Origin: DASYQD01 sp036005845
Lineage (GTDB): Bacteria > Acidobacteriota > Thermoanaerobaculia > Multivoradales > JAIOJS01
Length of the DNA stretch: 64,000 nt
Assembly: GCA_036005845.1 (NCBI GenBank)
Contig: DASYQD010000174.1
Location: forward strand, 1-64,000
Direction: 5' to 3'
Both the position numbers and the translations under genes were made by a program. The notes beneath the pieces were generated by a model that did not search any database, was not told the origin of the DNA, and was given only the letters and a program-made list of their open reading frames with translations. Below, piece by piece: positions 37,567 to 46,065 of this stretch (position 1 is its first letter; every line of letters starts with the position of its first letter).

Positions 37567-38686
37567 CTAGACGGCGAGCTCGCGCACGCCCTTGTCCATC
37601 TCCCCGCGCAAATACCCCTCGATGAACGGTGCCAGGTCCCCGTCGAGCACCCGATCCGCGTCGCCGACCTCGACGCCCGTGCGGTGGTCCTTGACCATGC
37701 GGTAGGGGTGCAGTACGTAGCTGCGGATCTGGCTGCCCCAGGCGATGTCCTTCTTCTCGCCCTCGCGCTTGGCGTTCTCCGCCTCGCGCTTCTTGACCTC
37801 GAGGTCGTAGAGCCGCGCCTTCAGCACCTTCATCGCCGTCGAGCGGTTCTTGTGCTGGCTGCGCTCGTTCTGGCACGAGACGACGATGCCGCTGGGCAGG
37901 TGGGTGATGCGGATCGCCGACTCCGTCTTGTTGACGTGCTGCCCGCCGGCGCCCGACGATCGAAAGGTGTCGATCCGCAGGTCCTTGTCGTCGATGTCGA
38001 CCTCGATGTCGTCGTCGATCTCCGGATACACGTCGAGCGAGGCGAACGACGTCTGCCGCCGCGCGTTGGCGTCGAAGGGGCTGATGCGCACCAGGCGGTG
38101 CACGCCCATCTCGCCCTTCAGATAGCCGTAGGCGTAATCGCCGCGCACCGCCAGCGTGGCGCTCTTGATGCCTGCCTCCTCGCCGTCCTGGCGGTCGAGC
38201 AGCTCCACCTCGTAGCCGTTCTTCTCCGCCCAGCGCAGGTACATGCGCAGCAGCATGTCGGCCCAATCCTGCGAGTCGGTGCCGCCGGCGCCCGAGTGCA
38301 CCAGCATCAGCGCCGGCTTGTCGTCGTTCTCGCCGGAGAGCTTGAGTTGCAGCTCGAGCTGCTCGAGCTCGTGCTGCACGCGGTCGGCGAAGCTCGCCGC
38401 GTCCTCGCCGCCCTCCTCGCTCTCGGCGAGCAGCTCGTTCCAGGTCTGCAGCTCCTCGCTGTCGCTGGTGAGGCGCCGCAGCGCCTGCTGCCGCCGTTCG
38501 AGCTGCCGCCGGCGCTGCAGCACCGGCTTGCTCTTCTCGGGGTCCTCCCAGAAGCCGGGGGCCTGGATGGAAGCGTCGATCTCGGCGAGCTTCTCGTCTA
38601 GGTCCGCTTCCTCAAAGGTACCCCCGAAGGGTGATGATCTGCGAGGCGAGCTGGTCGAGGCGCTGGCGGGTATCGGCAACGGTCAT
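37567..38686 (-). CDS. prfB: Peptide chain release factor 2, expressed through a programmed +1 frameshift
   Basis: The ATG at 38686 opens a 24-codon frame (MTVADTRQRLDQLASQ, ending TLRGYL) that meets UGA at 38614-38612. A +1 shift at the CTT just before it continues as EEADLDEKLAE for 348 more residues, giving 372 aa (E. coli 365). The anticodon-like motif SPF is in RISPFDANAR, and the catalytic GGQ in SGAGGQHVNK. RF2 reads UAA and UGA, and the frameshift lets low RF2 raise its own synthesis. The ATG overlaps the lnt stop as ATGA, so the genes are translationally coupled. A start inside the +1 frame would be an annotation error. Confidence 0.96.
38612..38627 (-). promoter_or_regulatory. prfB programmed +1 frameshift site
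   Basis: On the minus strand the site reads CGGGGGTACCTTTGAG. It has a Shine-Dalgarno-like GGGGG, three bases of spacing, the slippery CTT codon, and the UGA stop followed by G. It differs from the E. coli site (AGGGGGTATCTTTGAC) only at a few positions. Confidence 0.95.
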
Positions 38687-40224
38687 GGTGCGAAGTTCCT
38701 CGTTGGCGGTGGCGTGGAAGCCCGCAATGTAGCAAATGGGCGACGCACGAGCACGAGCGCGCCGATCGCCAGCACCCACGCCAGCGCCGGCCCCAGCCAC
38801 GGCCGCCGCGCGTACGGCGACAGCCCCACGCCGCCGACCACCTCGCCACGCAACACCCCCTGCTGGTACGGGCCGAGCTGCGACGCCACAGAACCGTCGG
38901 CGCGCACCAGCGCCGAGATGCCGGTGATCGCGGCCCGCACCAGCGGCCGCCGCTCCTCGGCGGCGCGGAAGCGCACGGCGCGGAAGTGCTGCCAGGGCGC
39001 GCTGGTGTCGCCGTACCAGGCGTCGTTGGTGATCGTCACCAGCGCGGTGGCGCCGCCGCGCACCGCCTCCGCGACCTCACCCGGGAAGATCACCTCGAAG
39101 CAGATCGCCACCGCCAGCTTCTCGCGTCCCCAGTCGAGCAGCCGTAGCTCGCTCGCCGCCGTGAAGTCGCCGGCGTTGCGGGCCAGGCTGTCGAGAAACG
39201 GAAAAAGCGCCTTCGCCGGCACGTACTCGCCGAACGGAACCAGGTGGCGTTTGTCGGCGCGCTGCTCGCGGAGGTCGGGCAAGAGCAGGAAGGCGGCGTT
39301 GCGCCACCGCTTGTCGCTCTCCTGAAAGGCGGTGTTGAAGAGGATCGGACAGCCGCGCGCGGCGAGACGGTGCAGGTCGTCGCGGAAGTTGGCGTCTCGC
39401 GGGTAGTCGAATGGCCAGCCGGCGCTCTCCGGCCATACGACGAGGGCGCCCGCACGATCGCACGCGCCTTCTGACATCGACACCAAGCGCGCGTAGTTGC
39501 GCATCGCCGGCAGCGGCTCGTAGTGAACGAGGTTGGCGATGTTGGGCTGCAGCAAGCGCACCGTCTGCGGCGGCCCCGGCCGCGCCTCGCCGTGCGCGAA
39601 ACGCCCGGCGAGCGGCAGCAGCGTCAACGGCACGAGCACCGCGATCGCGCCGAGCCGCGGCCGGCGCATCGCGATCGCCATCGCAACGCCAAGGTTGGCG
39701 AGCACGACGAGGTACGAGATCCCCCACGGCCCCAGCCACGACGACAGCGGCAGCGCGCCGGGAACGTCGACCCACGCGTACGCAGCGATGTTCCAAGGGA
39801 ACCCGGAAGCGATCCAGCCGCGCAACAGCTCGAGAACCACCCACAGCGCCGGCAGCCCGACCATCGCCGACCAGCCGCCACGCCCCCACAGCCGCGCACC
39901 GAAGCCGGTGAACGCAGCGTGAAAGAGCGCAAGGTAGGAGGCCAGCAGGCCGAGCAGCGCCCACGAGAGCCACGCCGGCAGCTGGCCGTAGGTCACGAGC
40001 GTGGAGGCGATCCATGGAATCGAGGCGACCCAGTAGACGACGCCGTGCACGAACCCGAGCAGCGCCGGCCGTGGCGAGCCCATCAGCAACAGCAACGGCA
40101 CCAGCGCCAGCCACGGTGCTAAGACGTACGCGCGCGGTTCGAACTGCGAGGCCCACAGCAGCCCACCAAGCGCGGCGAAGGCTAACCAAGTCAGGAGAAC
40201 GAGCGAACGCCGCTGCGTGCGCAA
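38683..40224 (-). CDS. lnt: Apolipoprotein N-acyltransferase
   Basis: 513 aa, TTG start at 40224. N-terminal membrane helices (residues about 8-210) are followed by a periplasmic nitrilase domain with the catalytic triad: Glu in VVWPESAG, Lys in DKRHLVPFGEYVP and Cys in AICFEVIFP. A final membrane helix lies near residues 485-505. It adds the third acyl chain to lipoproteins, consistent with the many lipoproteins in this window. It overlaps the prfB start by four bases. Confidence 0.95.
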   Translation of the reverse strand: MRTQRRSLVLLTWLAFAALGGLLWASQFEPRAYVLAPWLALVPLLLLMGSPRPALLGFVHGVVYWVASIPWIASTLVTYGQLPAWLSWALLGLLASYLALFHAAFTGFGARLWGRGGWSAMVGLPALWVVLELLRGWIASGFPWNIAAYAWVDVPGALPLSSWLGPWGISYLVVLANLGVAMAIAMRRPRLGAIAVLVPLTLLPLAGRFAHGEARPGPPQTVRLLQPNIANLVHYEPLPAMRNYARLVSMSEGACDRAGALVVWPESAGWPFDYPRDANFRDDLHRLAARGCPILFNTAFQESDKRWRNAAFLLLPDLREQRADKRHLVPFGEYVPAKALFPFLDSLARNAGDFTAASELRLLDWGREKLAVAICFEVIFPGEVAEAVRGGATALVTITNDAWYGDTSAPWQHFRAVRFRAAEERRPLVRAAITGISALVRADGSVASQLGPYQQGVLRGEVVGGVGLSPYARRPWLGPALAWVLAIGALVLVRRPFATLRASTPPPTRNFAP

Positions 40225-40257
40225 CCGTGTCCGCTTCCCTGGCTCGTTCAGCTCGTT

Positions 40258-40932
40258 TTACGGCGCAGCCGTGATCCAGGTATCGACGCGGAACTCGCGG
40301 CGCGCCTTGGCAGCCGCGGCGTCCGCATCCGCGCGCTGCGTGAACGGCCCGACGCGGACGCGGAACATCGGCCCCGCCGGCGACAGGAACGCTTTGAAGC
40401 CCGCCGCGCGCATGCGAGTCTCGAGTCGCCGCGCCTGGAGCTCGTCGCGCGAGGAGAACACTTGAATGAAGAGCGCTCCCGCCGGAGCCGCGGAAGCAGC
40501 CGGCGCGGCAGTGCCGGCGGGCGAAGCGGCAGGCGGAGCGCTCGGGCCGGGCTCCCCTTCCGGTTCGCCGCCGGGAGCGGCCGGCGCAGGGCTGGCGCCC
40601 GCCTGCGGCGCATCCTTCACGCCGAGGTCTTGCGCCAGCGTCGTGCCCTGCCGCGGGTGTTGCGCCAGGTCTTGGAGATCCGGACGCTCGCTGCCCGTGT
40701 CGCTCTTGCCTGCACCGTCGTTGAAGAACGCCAGCTCCTCGGGCTGCCCGGAAGGCGTCGGCTCCGCCGCCGCCTGCTGCGGCCCATCGGCAGCCGCCGC
40801 CGGCGACCCGCGCCCCACCCAGACGCCGGCGAAGAAAGAAGCCAACACGCAAACGAGCAGGATCACGAACGCCACCAGCACCTGCCGGTTGGTCAACGCG
40901 ATCTCGTAATAGCTGGGCTCCTGCTCGCTCAA
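40258..40932 (-). CDS. SPOR-domain membrane protein
   Basis: 224 aa. A short cytoplasmic N-terminus is followed by one membrane helix (about residues 18-40) ending FFAGVWVGRG. A long Ala/Pro/Gly linker leads to a SPOR domain (about residues 150-222: LFIQVFSSRDELQARRLETR, RVRVGPFTQRADAD). SPOR domains bind denuded glycan strands of septal peptidoglycan, so a role in cell division is likely. It sits 33 bases upstream of lnt on the same strand. Confidence 0.9.
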   Translation of the reverse strand: MSEQEPSYYEIALTNRQVLVAFVILLVCVLASFFAGVWVGRGSPAAAADGPQQAAAEPTPSGQPEELAFFNDGAGKSDTGSERPDLQDLAQHPRQGTTLAQDLGVKDAPQAGASPAPAAPGGEPEGEPGPSAPPAASPAGTAAPAASAAPAGALFIQVFSSRDELQARRLETRMRAAGFKAFLSPAGPMFRVRVGPFTQRADADAAAAKARREFRVDTWITAAP

Positions 40933-41060
40933 CGTCGCCCTCCCGCCTCAGAGGGTAATCGGTTCAAGCGCTTAAGTCGAGCCGGCGGCGGAGCTCGTGG
41001 CTCGAGCAGGCTCACCTGGAAGAGTGGGGTGGACTGCGAGTGATGGTGACCTCCCGGCCG

Positions 41061-41237
41061 GCGAGTGCGGGCGGATCCGGAGGCCGCCGCCGCGGGGCAC
41101 GGCTCGCTTCCGAAGTAGTCGGGCGGGAGCGCTCGCCTCGCCCGGAGGGCGCGCAACGCACCGCTGTCACGGAGCATCACTTGCAGCGCCCTCCGGGAGG
41201 CCCCGCCGCGGCGGCCTCCGGATCCGCTGGCACTCGC
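41061..41237. repeat. 177-base element with nested inverted repeats
   Basis: The outer arms 41061-41098 and 41200-41237 match at 35 of 38 positions; each contains GGATCCGGAGGCCGCCGC or its complement. Inside lies a perfect 12-bp inverted repeat, CCCGGAGGGCGC (41141-41152) and GCGCCCTCCGGG (41186-41197). The whole could fold into a long hairpin. Confidence 0.85.
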
Positions 41238-41380
41238 CTACATGAGTGGATGTCGAGCGACCTGTTGGCGAGCTCGGGTGTCGCCGTGGTGGGCCAGGCT
41301 CTCTACCTCGCGCTCGATGCACGTCGCGACACACGCATCGTCGTGCCGCTATTCATTCGTCGTCGCGCCGATCGCACAGC

Positions 41381-41471
41381 GTGGCCCACTCGCGGTCCAG
41401 CCGTAGTCGTCAGATTTCGACGAGCCACGGCGTGGGCCACTCGCGATCCAACTATGGCCAGCTTCCGACGA
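41381..41471. repeat. Diverged tandem repeat, two units
   Basis: Units 41381-41423 and 41432-41471 share GTGG-CCACTCGCG-TCCA, then CAG, and end in CGACGA, with a period of 51 bases. Divergence is high, so the duplication is old. Confidence 0.55.
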
Positions 41472-41494
41472 CCACGCTGAAGGCGTTCGCGACA

Positions 41495-41652
41495 GCCGGG
41501 TCCGGAGGGCGCCGCAGTGGGGCTTCCGGAGGGCGCATTAGTAAGTAGTCGAAAACAGCGATCGAGCAAGCGCCCGGAGGCAAGCGAGCCGCTCCCACCC
41601 GCACACCTCAGAAAGGCGAGCGTGCCCCACAGCGGCGCCCTCCGAACCCGGC
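41495..41652. repeat. 158-base element with 29-bp terminal inverted repeats
   Basis: Arms 41495-41523 and 41624-41652 match at 27 of 29 positions and share the core GGAGGGCGCCGC. The centre repeats CCGGAGG and AAGTAGTCG seen in the element at 41061-41237, so the two are related. Confidence 0.8.
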
Positions 41653-41740
41653 AGCGAACGCCGGCCCGTGACCAGCGAGCGCCCGCGCACCGCGAACCGC
41701 GAACCGCGAGCGCTCCCCTCCTCGCCGCGAGCTCGCGAAC

Positions 41741-42505
41741 CTACTCGCCGAGCTTCTTCTTGAAGCTCTCGAAAACGTCGATCGGTATGGGGAAAATGAT
41801 CGTCGAATTCTTCTCCGCCGAAATCTCCGTCAAAGTCTGCAAATACCGCAACTGCAAGGTGGTCGGGTTCTCCGAGATCACCGCCGCTGCCTTGGCCAAC
41901 TGAGCCGAAGCCTGGAATTCGCCCTCGGCGTGGATGATCTTCGCCCGCTTCTCGCGCTCGGCCTCCGCCTGCCGCGCCATCGCGCGCTGCATCTCCACCG
42001 GCAAGTCGACGTTCTTCACCTCCACCATCGACACCTTGATGCCCCACTGATCGGTGTGGCTCTCGATGATCGTCTGCAACTGCTCGTTCAGCTTGTCGCG
42101 CTCCGACAGCAGCGAGTCCATCTCCGCCTGGCCGAGCACCGAGCGCAGCGTCGTCTGCGACAACTGCCGCGTCGCGTACTCGAAGTTCTCCACCTCGACG
42201 ACGGCCTTCAACGGGTTCAACACCCGGAAATAAATGATCGCGTTCACCTTCACCGAGACGTTGTCGCGCGTGATGATGTCCTGCGGCGGCACCTCCATCA
42301 CCAGCGTGCGCAGCGAGATCCGCACCGCCTTCTCGATGATCAGCCAGACGAAGGTGATGCCCGGCCCCTTCTCGTGCTGCACCAGGCGGCCGAGGCGGAA
42401 CACCACCAGCCGCTCGTACTCCTTCACCACCCGGATCGACAGCAAGAGATAAAAGAACAGCGCCATGATGAAGAAGCCCACACACCCGAACGTCGTCGGC
42501 AACAT
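41741..42505 (-). CDS. Slipin / SPFH-domain (band 7) membrane protein
   Basis: 254 aa. An N-terminal membrane segment (FGCVGFFIMALFFYLLLSI) precedes the SPFH domain (EYERLVVFRLGRL, VNAIIYFRVLNP, QLSQTTLRSVLGQ) and a coiled coil (ARQAEAEREKRAKIIHAEGE). It likely scaffolds membrane microdomains and is paired with the protease gene three bases upstream. Slipin-NfeD operons are a known conserved unit in which the protease cuts the slipin. Confidence 0.93.
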   Translation of the reverse strand: MLPTTFGCVGFFIMALFFYLLLSIRVVKEYERLVVFRLGRLVQHEKGPGITFVWLIIEKAVRISLRTLVMEVPPQDIITRDNVSVKVNAIIYFRVLNPLKAVVEVENFEYATRQLSQTTLRSVLGQAEMDSLLSERDKLNEQLQTIIESHTDQWGIKVSMVEVKNVDLPVEMQRAMARQAEAEREKRAKIIHAEGEFQASAQLAKAAAVISENPTTLQLRYLQTLTEISAEKNSTIIFPIPIDVFESFKKKLGE

Positions 42506-42508
42506 CGC

Positions 42509-43924
42509 TCAGCCTCCCGCGGAGGACGGCGCCACGAGCGGCGACACCGTCGCCGGAAGCGGCCGCACCCGCAACGTCATGCCATCCATCGCCACCACTT
42601 CCACCGCCGCGCCGGGCGGCGCCGGCGCCTCCGACACCGCCGTCCAGAGCTCGCCGTGCACGAACACGCGGCCGCGCGGCTCGAGAGCGCTCTTCGCCAC
42701 GCCGCGCTCGCCGACGAGGCCGGCGGCGCCGGTCGTCACCGGCGCGCGATGCGCCTTGAACACCAGCGTCATCAGGAAGAGCGCCGTCACCACCGCCGAG
42801 GCGGCGACGCCGGCGATGATCGAGCGCGACACGCGCAGCGCCGGCTCCGGGCTCTCGAAGAGCATCAGCGAGCCGAGCACCAGGCAGATCGTGCCGGCGA
42901 CGGTGAGCAGGCCGTAGCTCGTGATCTTGATCTCGGCTAAGAAGAACAGGGCCGCGAGCAGCAGCAGCGCCGCGCCGGCGAACGACACCGGCAGCACCGA
43001 CAGCGCGTAGAAGCCGAGCACGAGACAGGTGGCGCCGAGCACTCCCGGCAGCACCGCACCCGGCGTGGCGATCTCGAAGTAGAGACCGAGCATGCCGATG
43101 GCGAGCAGCAGGTAGGCGATGTCGGGCTGGGCGAGCACGGCGAAGAACCGCTGCACCTTGCCCATCTCGACGTCGTCGAGCCGTGCGCCGGCGGTGTGCA
43201 GCGGCGCCGCGGCGCCTTCGCCCTTCTTCACCGGGCGCCCGTCGAGCGCCTGCACCAACGCCGGCACGGACGGCGCGACGATCTCCACCAGCTTCCCTTG
43301 CAACGCCTCGTCGGCGGTGAACGACTTGCTGTCCACCACCGCTGCCTGCGCCAGCTCGACGTTGCGGCCGTGGCGCGCGGCCAGCGAGCGGATCTGCGCC
43401 GCGGCGTCCTGCTCCACTTTCTTTCCCAGGTGGCCTGCGATGTCCTCGCCCTTGCCACCGACGGGGTGAGCGGCGCCCGTATTGGTGCCCGGCGCCATCG
43501 CGGCCACGTCGCACGACATCAGCACGAAGAAGCCGGCCGAGGCGGCGCGGGCCCCCTCCGGGCCCACCCAGCAGACGACCGGCGTCCTGGCCTGCACGAT
43601 GGCGCGGGTGATGTCGCCCATCGACGTCATCAAGCCGCCGGGCGTGTCGATCTCGAGCACGACCGCGGCTGCATGCTCCGCGTCGGCGTGCGCCAACGTC
43701 TTGGCGACGAACTCGGCGGCGACGGGGTGGATGATGGTGTCGAGGCGCGCCACCACCACCGCGGCGGGACGGGGCGAAGCGGGCGCAGAAGGGGCGGCGG
43801 CGAGCGGCAGCGCCGCGATGACGAGCGCCAGGGCCGCAAAGGACAGCTTAGCGCCTGCCGGCGGCGCCGCAGCCCCGGCGCCCGTTCGCCGGCGCCGCGT
43901 GGGCAGCAGTGGGCTCATAGTCAT
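42509..43924 (-). CDS. NfeD-family membrane serine protease (ClpP-class)
   Basis: 471 aa from ATG 43924; ATGs at 43918 and 43933 are alternatives. A signal-like segment is followed by a ClpP-fold domain: oxyanion EIDTPGGL, nucleophile Ser in RAASAGFF, and a candidate general-base Lys in LGKKVEQDAAA. Four or five membrane helices follow (about residues 260-390), then a C-terminal OB-fold NfeD domain (GVAKSALEPRGRVFVHGEL). This is the full-length (long) NfeD form. It lies three bases upstream of the slipin gene. A TATACT hexamer lies just upstream of the candidate starts, so the leader may be very short. Confidence 0.92.
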   Translation of the reverse strand: MTMSPLLPTRRRRTGAGAAAPPAGAKLSFAALALVIAALPLAAAPSAPASPRPAAVVVARLDTIIHPVAAEFVAKTLAHADAEHAAAVVLEIDTPGGLMTSMGDITRAIVQARTPVVCWVGPEGARAASAGFFVLMSCDVAAMAPGTNTGAAHPVGGKGEDIAGHLGKKVEQDAAAQIRSLAARHGRNVELAQAAVVDSKSFTADEALQGKLVEIVAPSVPALVQALDGRPVKKGEGAAAPLHTAGARLDDVEMGKVQRFFAVLAQPDIAYLLLAIGMLGLYFEIATPGAVLPGVLGATCLVLGFYALSVLPVSFAGAALLLLAALFFLAEIKITSYGLLTVAGTICLVLGSLMLFESPEPALRVSRSIIAGVAASAVVTALFLMTLVFKAHRAPVTTGAAGLVGERGVAKSALEPRGRVFVHGELWTAVSEAPAPPGAAVEVVAMDGMTLRVRPLPATVSPLVAPSSAGG

Positions 43925-44038
43925 CGGGTACATCGCAGTATACGGCGGCGGGAATTCGCATCCCCGCCACCATTTGCTACGCCCCGATGCGGGCGCTGAT
44001 TCCACTCGCGGCGACACCGCCGCCGCGAGGCAGCGAGC

Positions 44039-44602
44039 TCAGTCCTCGATCTGGCAGTCGTCGTCGTCGAGGTGGATTACCGCGAAGGGACGGAACTCGC
44101 CGACGCAGTCGGCGATCGTGTCCTGGAGCTGCTCGACGGCGCGCACGTCGGCGCAAAGCCGCCGCGCGTTGTCTTTGAGGTCTTCGGCGTGGTGGCGTAC
44201 GCGCCGCTCGGCGCGGTGCGGGTCGCCGCTGGCGACGGCGACGAGCGCCTCGGCGACGGCGTGCACGGCGAGGCCGGCGCCCTGGATGCCGATGTCGATG
44301 GCGCGGTCTTCGATGCGGCGGACGGACTGGTTGTAGAGCACCAGCGCCTGGCGGTCGCGCTCGGCGACGTGGACGCGCCGGCCGTCGACGCGCAGCGTGC
44401 CGTCGGGCTCGACCGTCGCCTCGGCGCCGTCGGCGTCGGAGTCGATGACGACATCGCGGTCGACGACGCGGATGCCGTTGTCGTCGTCGAGGTTGATCGA
44501 GATGTGGGCGGCGGCCGCCGGCGCGGCGGCGAGGCAGAGGACCGCGACGGGCAGTGCGGCGGCGAGGAGATGTCGGAGCGGCAGGCGGCGAGGAGCGTTC
44601 AT
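44039..44602 (-). CDS. Secreted YggN/DUF2884-like protein
   Basis: 187 aa. The ATG at 44602 has GGAG eight bases upstream. The signal peptide ends AAPAAAAHIS. The mature part has DGRRVHVAERDRQALVLYNQ, then IDIGIQGAGLAVHAVAEAL, which resembles the YggN/DUF2884 pattern of a base-binding loop followed by helices. It ends in an acidic tail (HLDDDDCQIED). Function is unknown. The family match is from pattern memory and needs a profile search. Confidence 0.65.
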   Translation of the reverse strand: MNAPRRLPLRHLLAAALPVAVLCLAAAPAAAAHISINLDDDNGIRVVDRDVVIDSDADGAEATVEPDGTLRVDGRRVHVAERDRQALVLYNQSVRRIEDRAIDIGIQGAGLAVHAVAEALVAVASGDPHRAERRVRHHAEDLKDNARRLCADVRAVEQLQDTIADCVGEFRPFAVIHLDDDDCQIED

Positions 44603-44684
44603 GGTGTGGTCTCCGCGATACAGCGGTTTTCTCGGATGCGGTTGACCCGTACTACGGGGAGGACGGGCGCCGTGTTTCACCGGC

Positions 44685-44774
44685 GCATCGAGATCGCTTC
44701 GCTGCGTTCGAAAGATGCTCGCGATGACGGCGATTGTCATCGCGAGGAGCGCAGCGACGCAGCGATCTCGATGG
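44685..44774. repeat. Dispersed palindromic element, copy 1
   Basis: The left arm begins GCATCGAGATCGCTTCG and ends CTCGCGATGAC. The right arm (44736-44774) is its near complement, GTCATCGCGAGGAGCGC through GCGATCTCGATGG. Related sequences lie at 49691-49725 and 63907-63988. Palindromes of the type GTCATCGCGAG...GCGATCTC are widespread in unrelated bacterial genomes as non-autonomous repeats. This copy ends 45 bases before the DUF3179 gene. Confidence 0.85.
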
Positions 44775-44818
44775 TCCGATTAGCGCGGCCGCCCTGTGTT
44801 ACCTTCGCCTTCGACACC

Positions 44819-46057
44819 ATGACGATCACCGCACGGCGCCGCCTCGCCGGCCTCGGCCTGCTGCTCCTGATCGTCGCCACCGCGGCGACGCTGGCGCTGC
44901 CGATGTGGCTGATCCGCCCCTTCGCGCCGCAGACGCCGCGCGCCGTCGCCGCGGCCTTCTGGATCCGCCGCCTGGCGCCGTGGACGACGGTGCTGGCGGT
45001 CCTCGCCACCATCGTCCTCGCTGCCTGGCTGTGGCGCGGCGCCCGCTGGTGGACGCGCCTTGCGCTCCCCGTCGTCGTCGCCGCGCTCGCCTATGGCGCG
45101 TGGATGGCGCGGCAGAACCTCTTCGAGAAGATGTTCGCGCCGCTGCCGGCGACCCGCTTCGCGCCGGCGGCGGAGGCGAGCTGGGTGGCCGACGACGAGC
45201 CGGTGCTCGCCATCGCGCTCGGCGGCGAGGCGCGCGCCTACCCGGTGCGCCAGGTCGCCTACCACCACGTGGTCAACGACACCGTCGGCGGCGTGCCCAT
45301 CGCCGCCACTTATTGAACGCTCTGTCACACCGGTCTGGTGTGGAAGGCGGTTCTCGATGGAGCGGGCAGCGGCAGGAGGCTGACCTTCCACCTCGCCGGC
45401 ATCAACAACCAGAACTTTCTCATGCAGGACGACGAGACCGGTAGCTGGTGGCAACAGGTGAGCGGCGAGGCGCTCGCCGGCCCGTTGCGCGGCCGACGTC
45501 TCGAGCCCGTCTTCCACGACGAGATCTCCTTCGCGTTGTGGAAGCGCGAACAGCCGGACGGCAAGGTGCTGCGGCCGGAGGAAAGCGCGCCCTGGCGCAA
45601 GTTCTCCGAGAACTGGGAGGCGGAGACGGCGAAGGCGCCGGTGGTGACGCCGCGGCTGCCCGGCGAGCCGCTGCCGCCGCGCGAGATCGTCGCCGGCGTG
45701 CGCGTGGGTGACGAGGCGAAGGCCTATCCGCTCGCCGCCCTCCAGAAACAGAGTCCGATCGTCGACAGCGTCGGCGGCGTGCCGATCGTGCTCGTCGTCG
45801 GCGAGGACGGCCGCTCGGTGCGCGCCTTCCGCCGCACCGTCGACGGTCGCGAGCTGCACCTCTTCGCGAAACCGGGTGCCAAACCGCTGCGCCTCGTCGA
45901 CGATGCGACGACCAGCGAGTGGAGCTTCGCCGGCGAGGCGGTGTCGGGACCGCTCGCCGGCAAGCGGCTCGAGAAGGTCCCCGTCCTGCTCGACTACTGG
46001 TTCGACTGGCGGACCTACAACCCGCAGACGGCCGTCTACAAGCTCGGCGCGCGCTGA
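44819..46057 (+). CDS. DUF3179 membrane protein with in-frame UGA at a conserved Cys (candidate selenoprotein)
   Basis: 412 aa if UGA codon 166 is read through. Three N-terminal membrane helices (about residues 9-95) precede an outward-facing DUF3179 region. The first half reads AYPVRQVAYHHVVNDTVGG, VPIAATY, UGA, TLCHTG, where DUF3179 proteins have YCxLCxTG. UGA therefore replaces the first Cys of a CxxC pair, giving U166xxC169. The frame continues open for 247 codons with family-typical sequence (GRRLTFHLAGINNQNFLMQD). A second, degenerate DUF3179-like half (AKAYPLAALQKQSPIVDSVGG) lacks the Cys pair. A SECIS-like hairpin follows the UGA. Selenocysteine is favoured; a TGC-to-TGA nonsense mutation is the alternative. 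Function of DUF3179 is unknown; a thiol/selenol redox role is inferred. Confidence 0.8.
45314..45342 (+). promoter_or_regulatory. In-frame UGA with putative bacterial SECIS element
   Basis: UGA is at 45314-45316. Fifteen bases later, CACACC (45326-45331) and GGTGTG (45337-45342) form a perfect stem around the loop GGTCT (45332-45336). GGUCU is the apical-loop sequence recognised by SelB in the E. coli fdhF SECIS, at a similar distance from UGA. No selA, selB, selC or selD lies in this window. Confidence 0.7.
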
Positions 46058-46065
46058 GCTCGCCG

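Larger units (their letters stand above)
40933..41740. other. Gene-free 800-bp island of nested repeats
   Basis: No open frame here has credible coding character; the longest are Arg-rich and biased like shadows. It holds two large imperfect inverted repeats (41061-41237 and 41495-41652) and a diverged 51-base-period tandem repeat (41381-41471). Shared pieces such as CCGGAGGGCGC, AAGTAGTCG and CGGCTCGCTT recur in both orientations. It may be a nest of non-autonomous mobile elements or structured RNA. Confidence 0.7.

Noticed and set aside
41040..41480. Plus-strand frame of 146 codons in the repeat island
   Set aside because: It runs through one whole inverted-repeat element, has Arg-rich composition and no ribosome site or motif.
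44819..45316. DUF3179 gene read as a short protein ending at UGA, or as a pseudogene
   Set aside because: The UGA falls on a conserved Cys, a SECIS-like hairpin follows, and no other decay is visible. It remains the main alternative.
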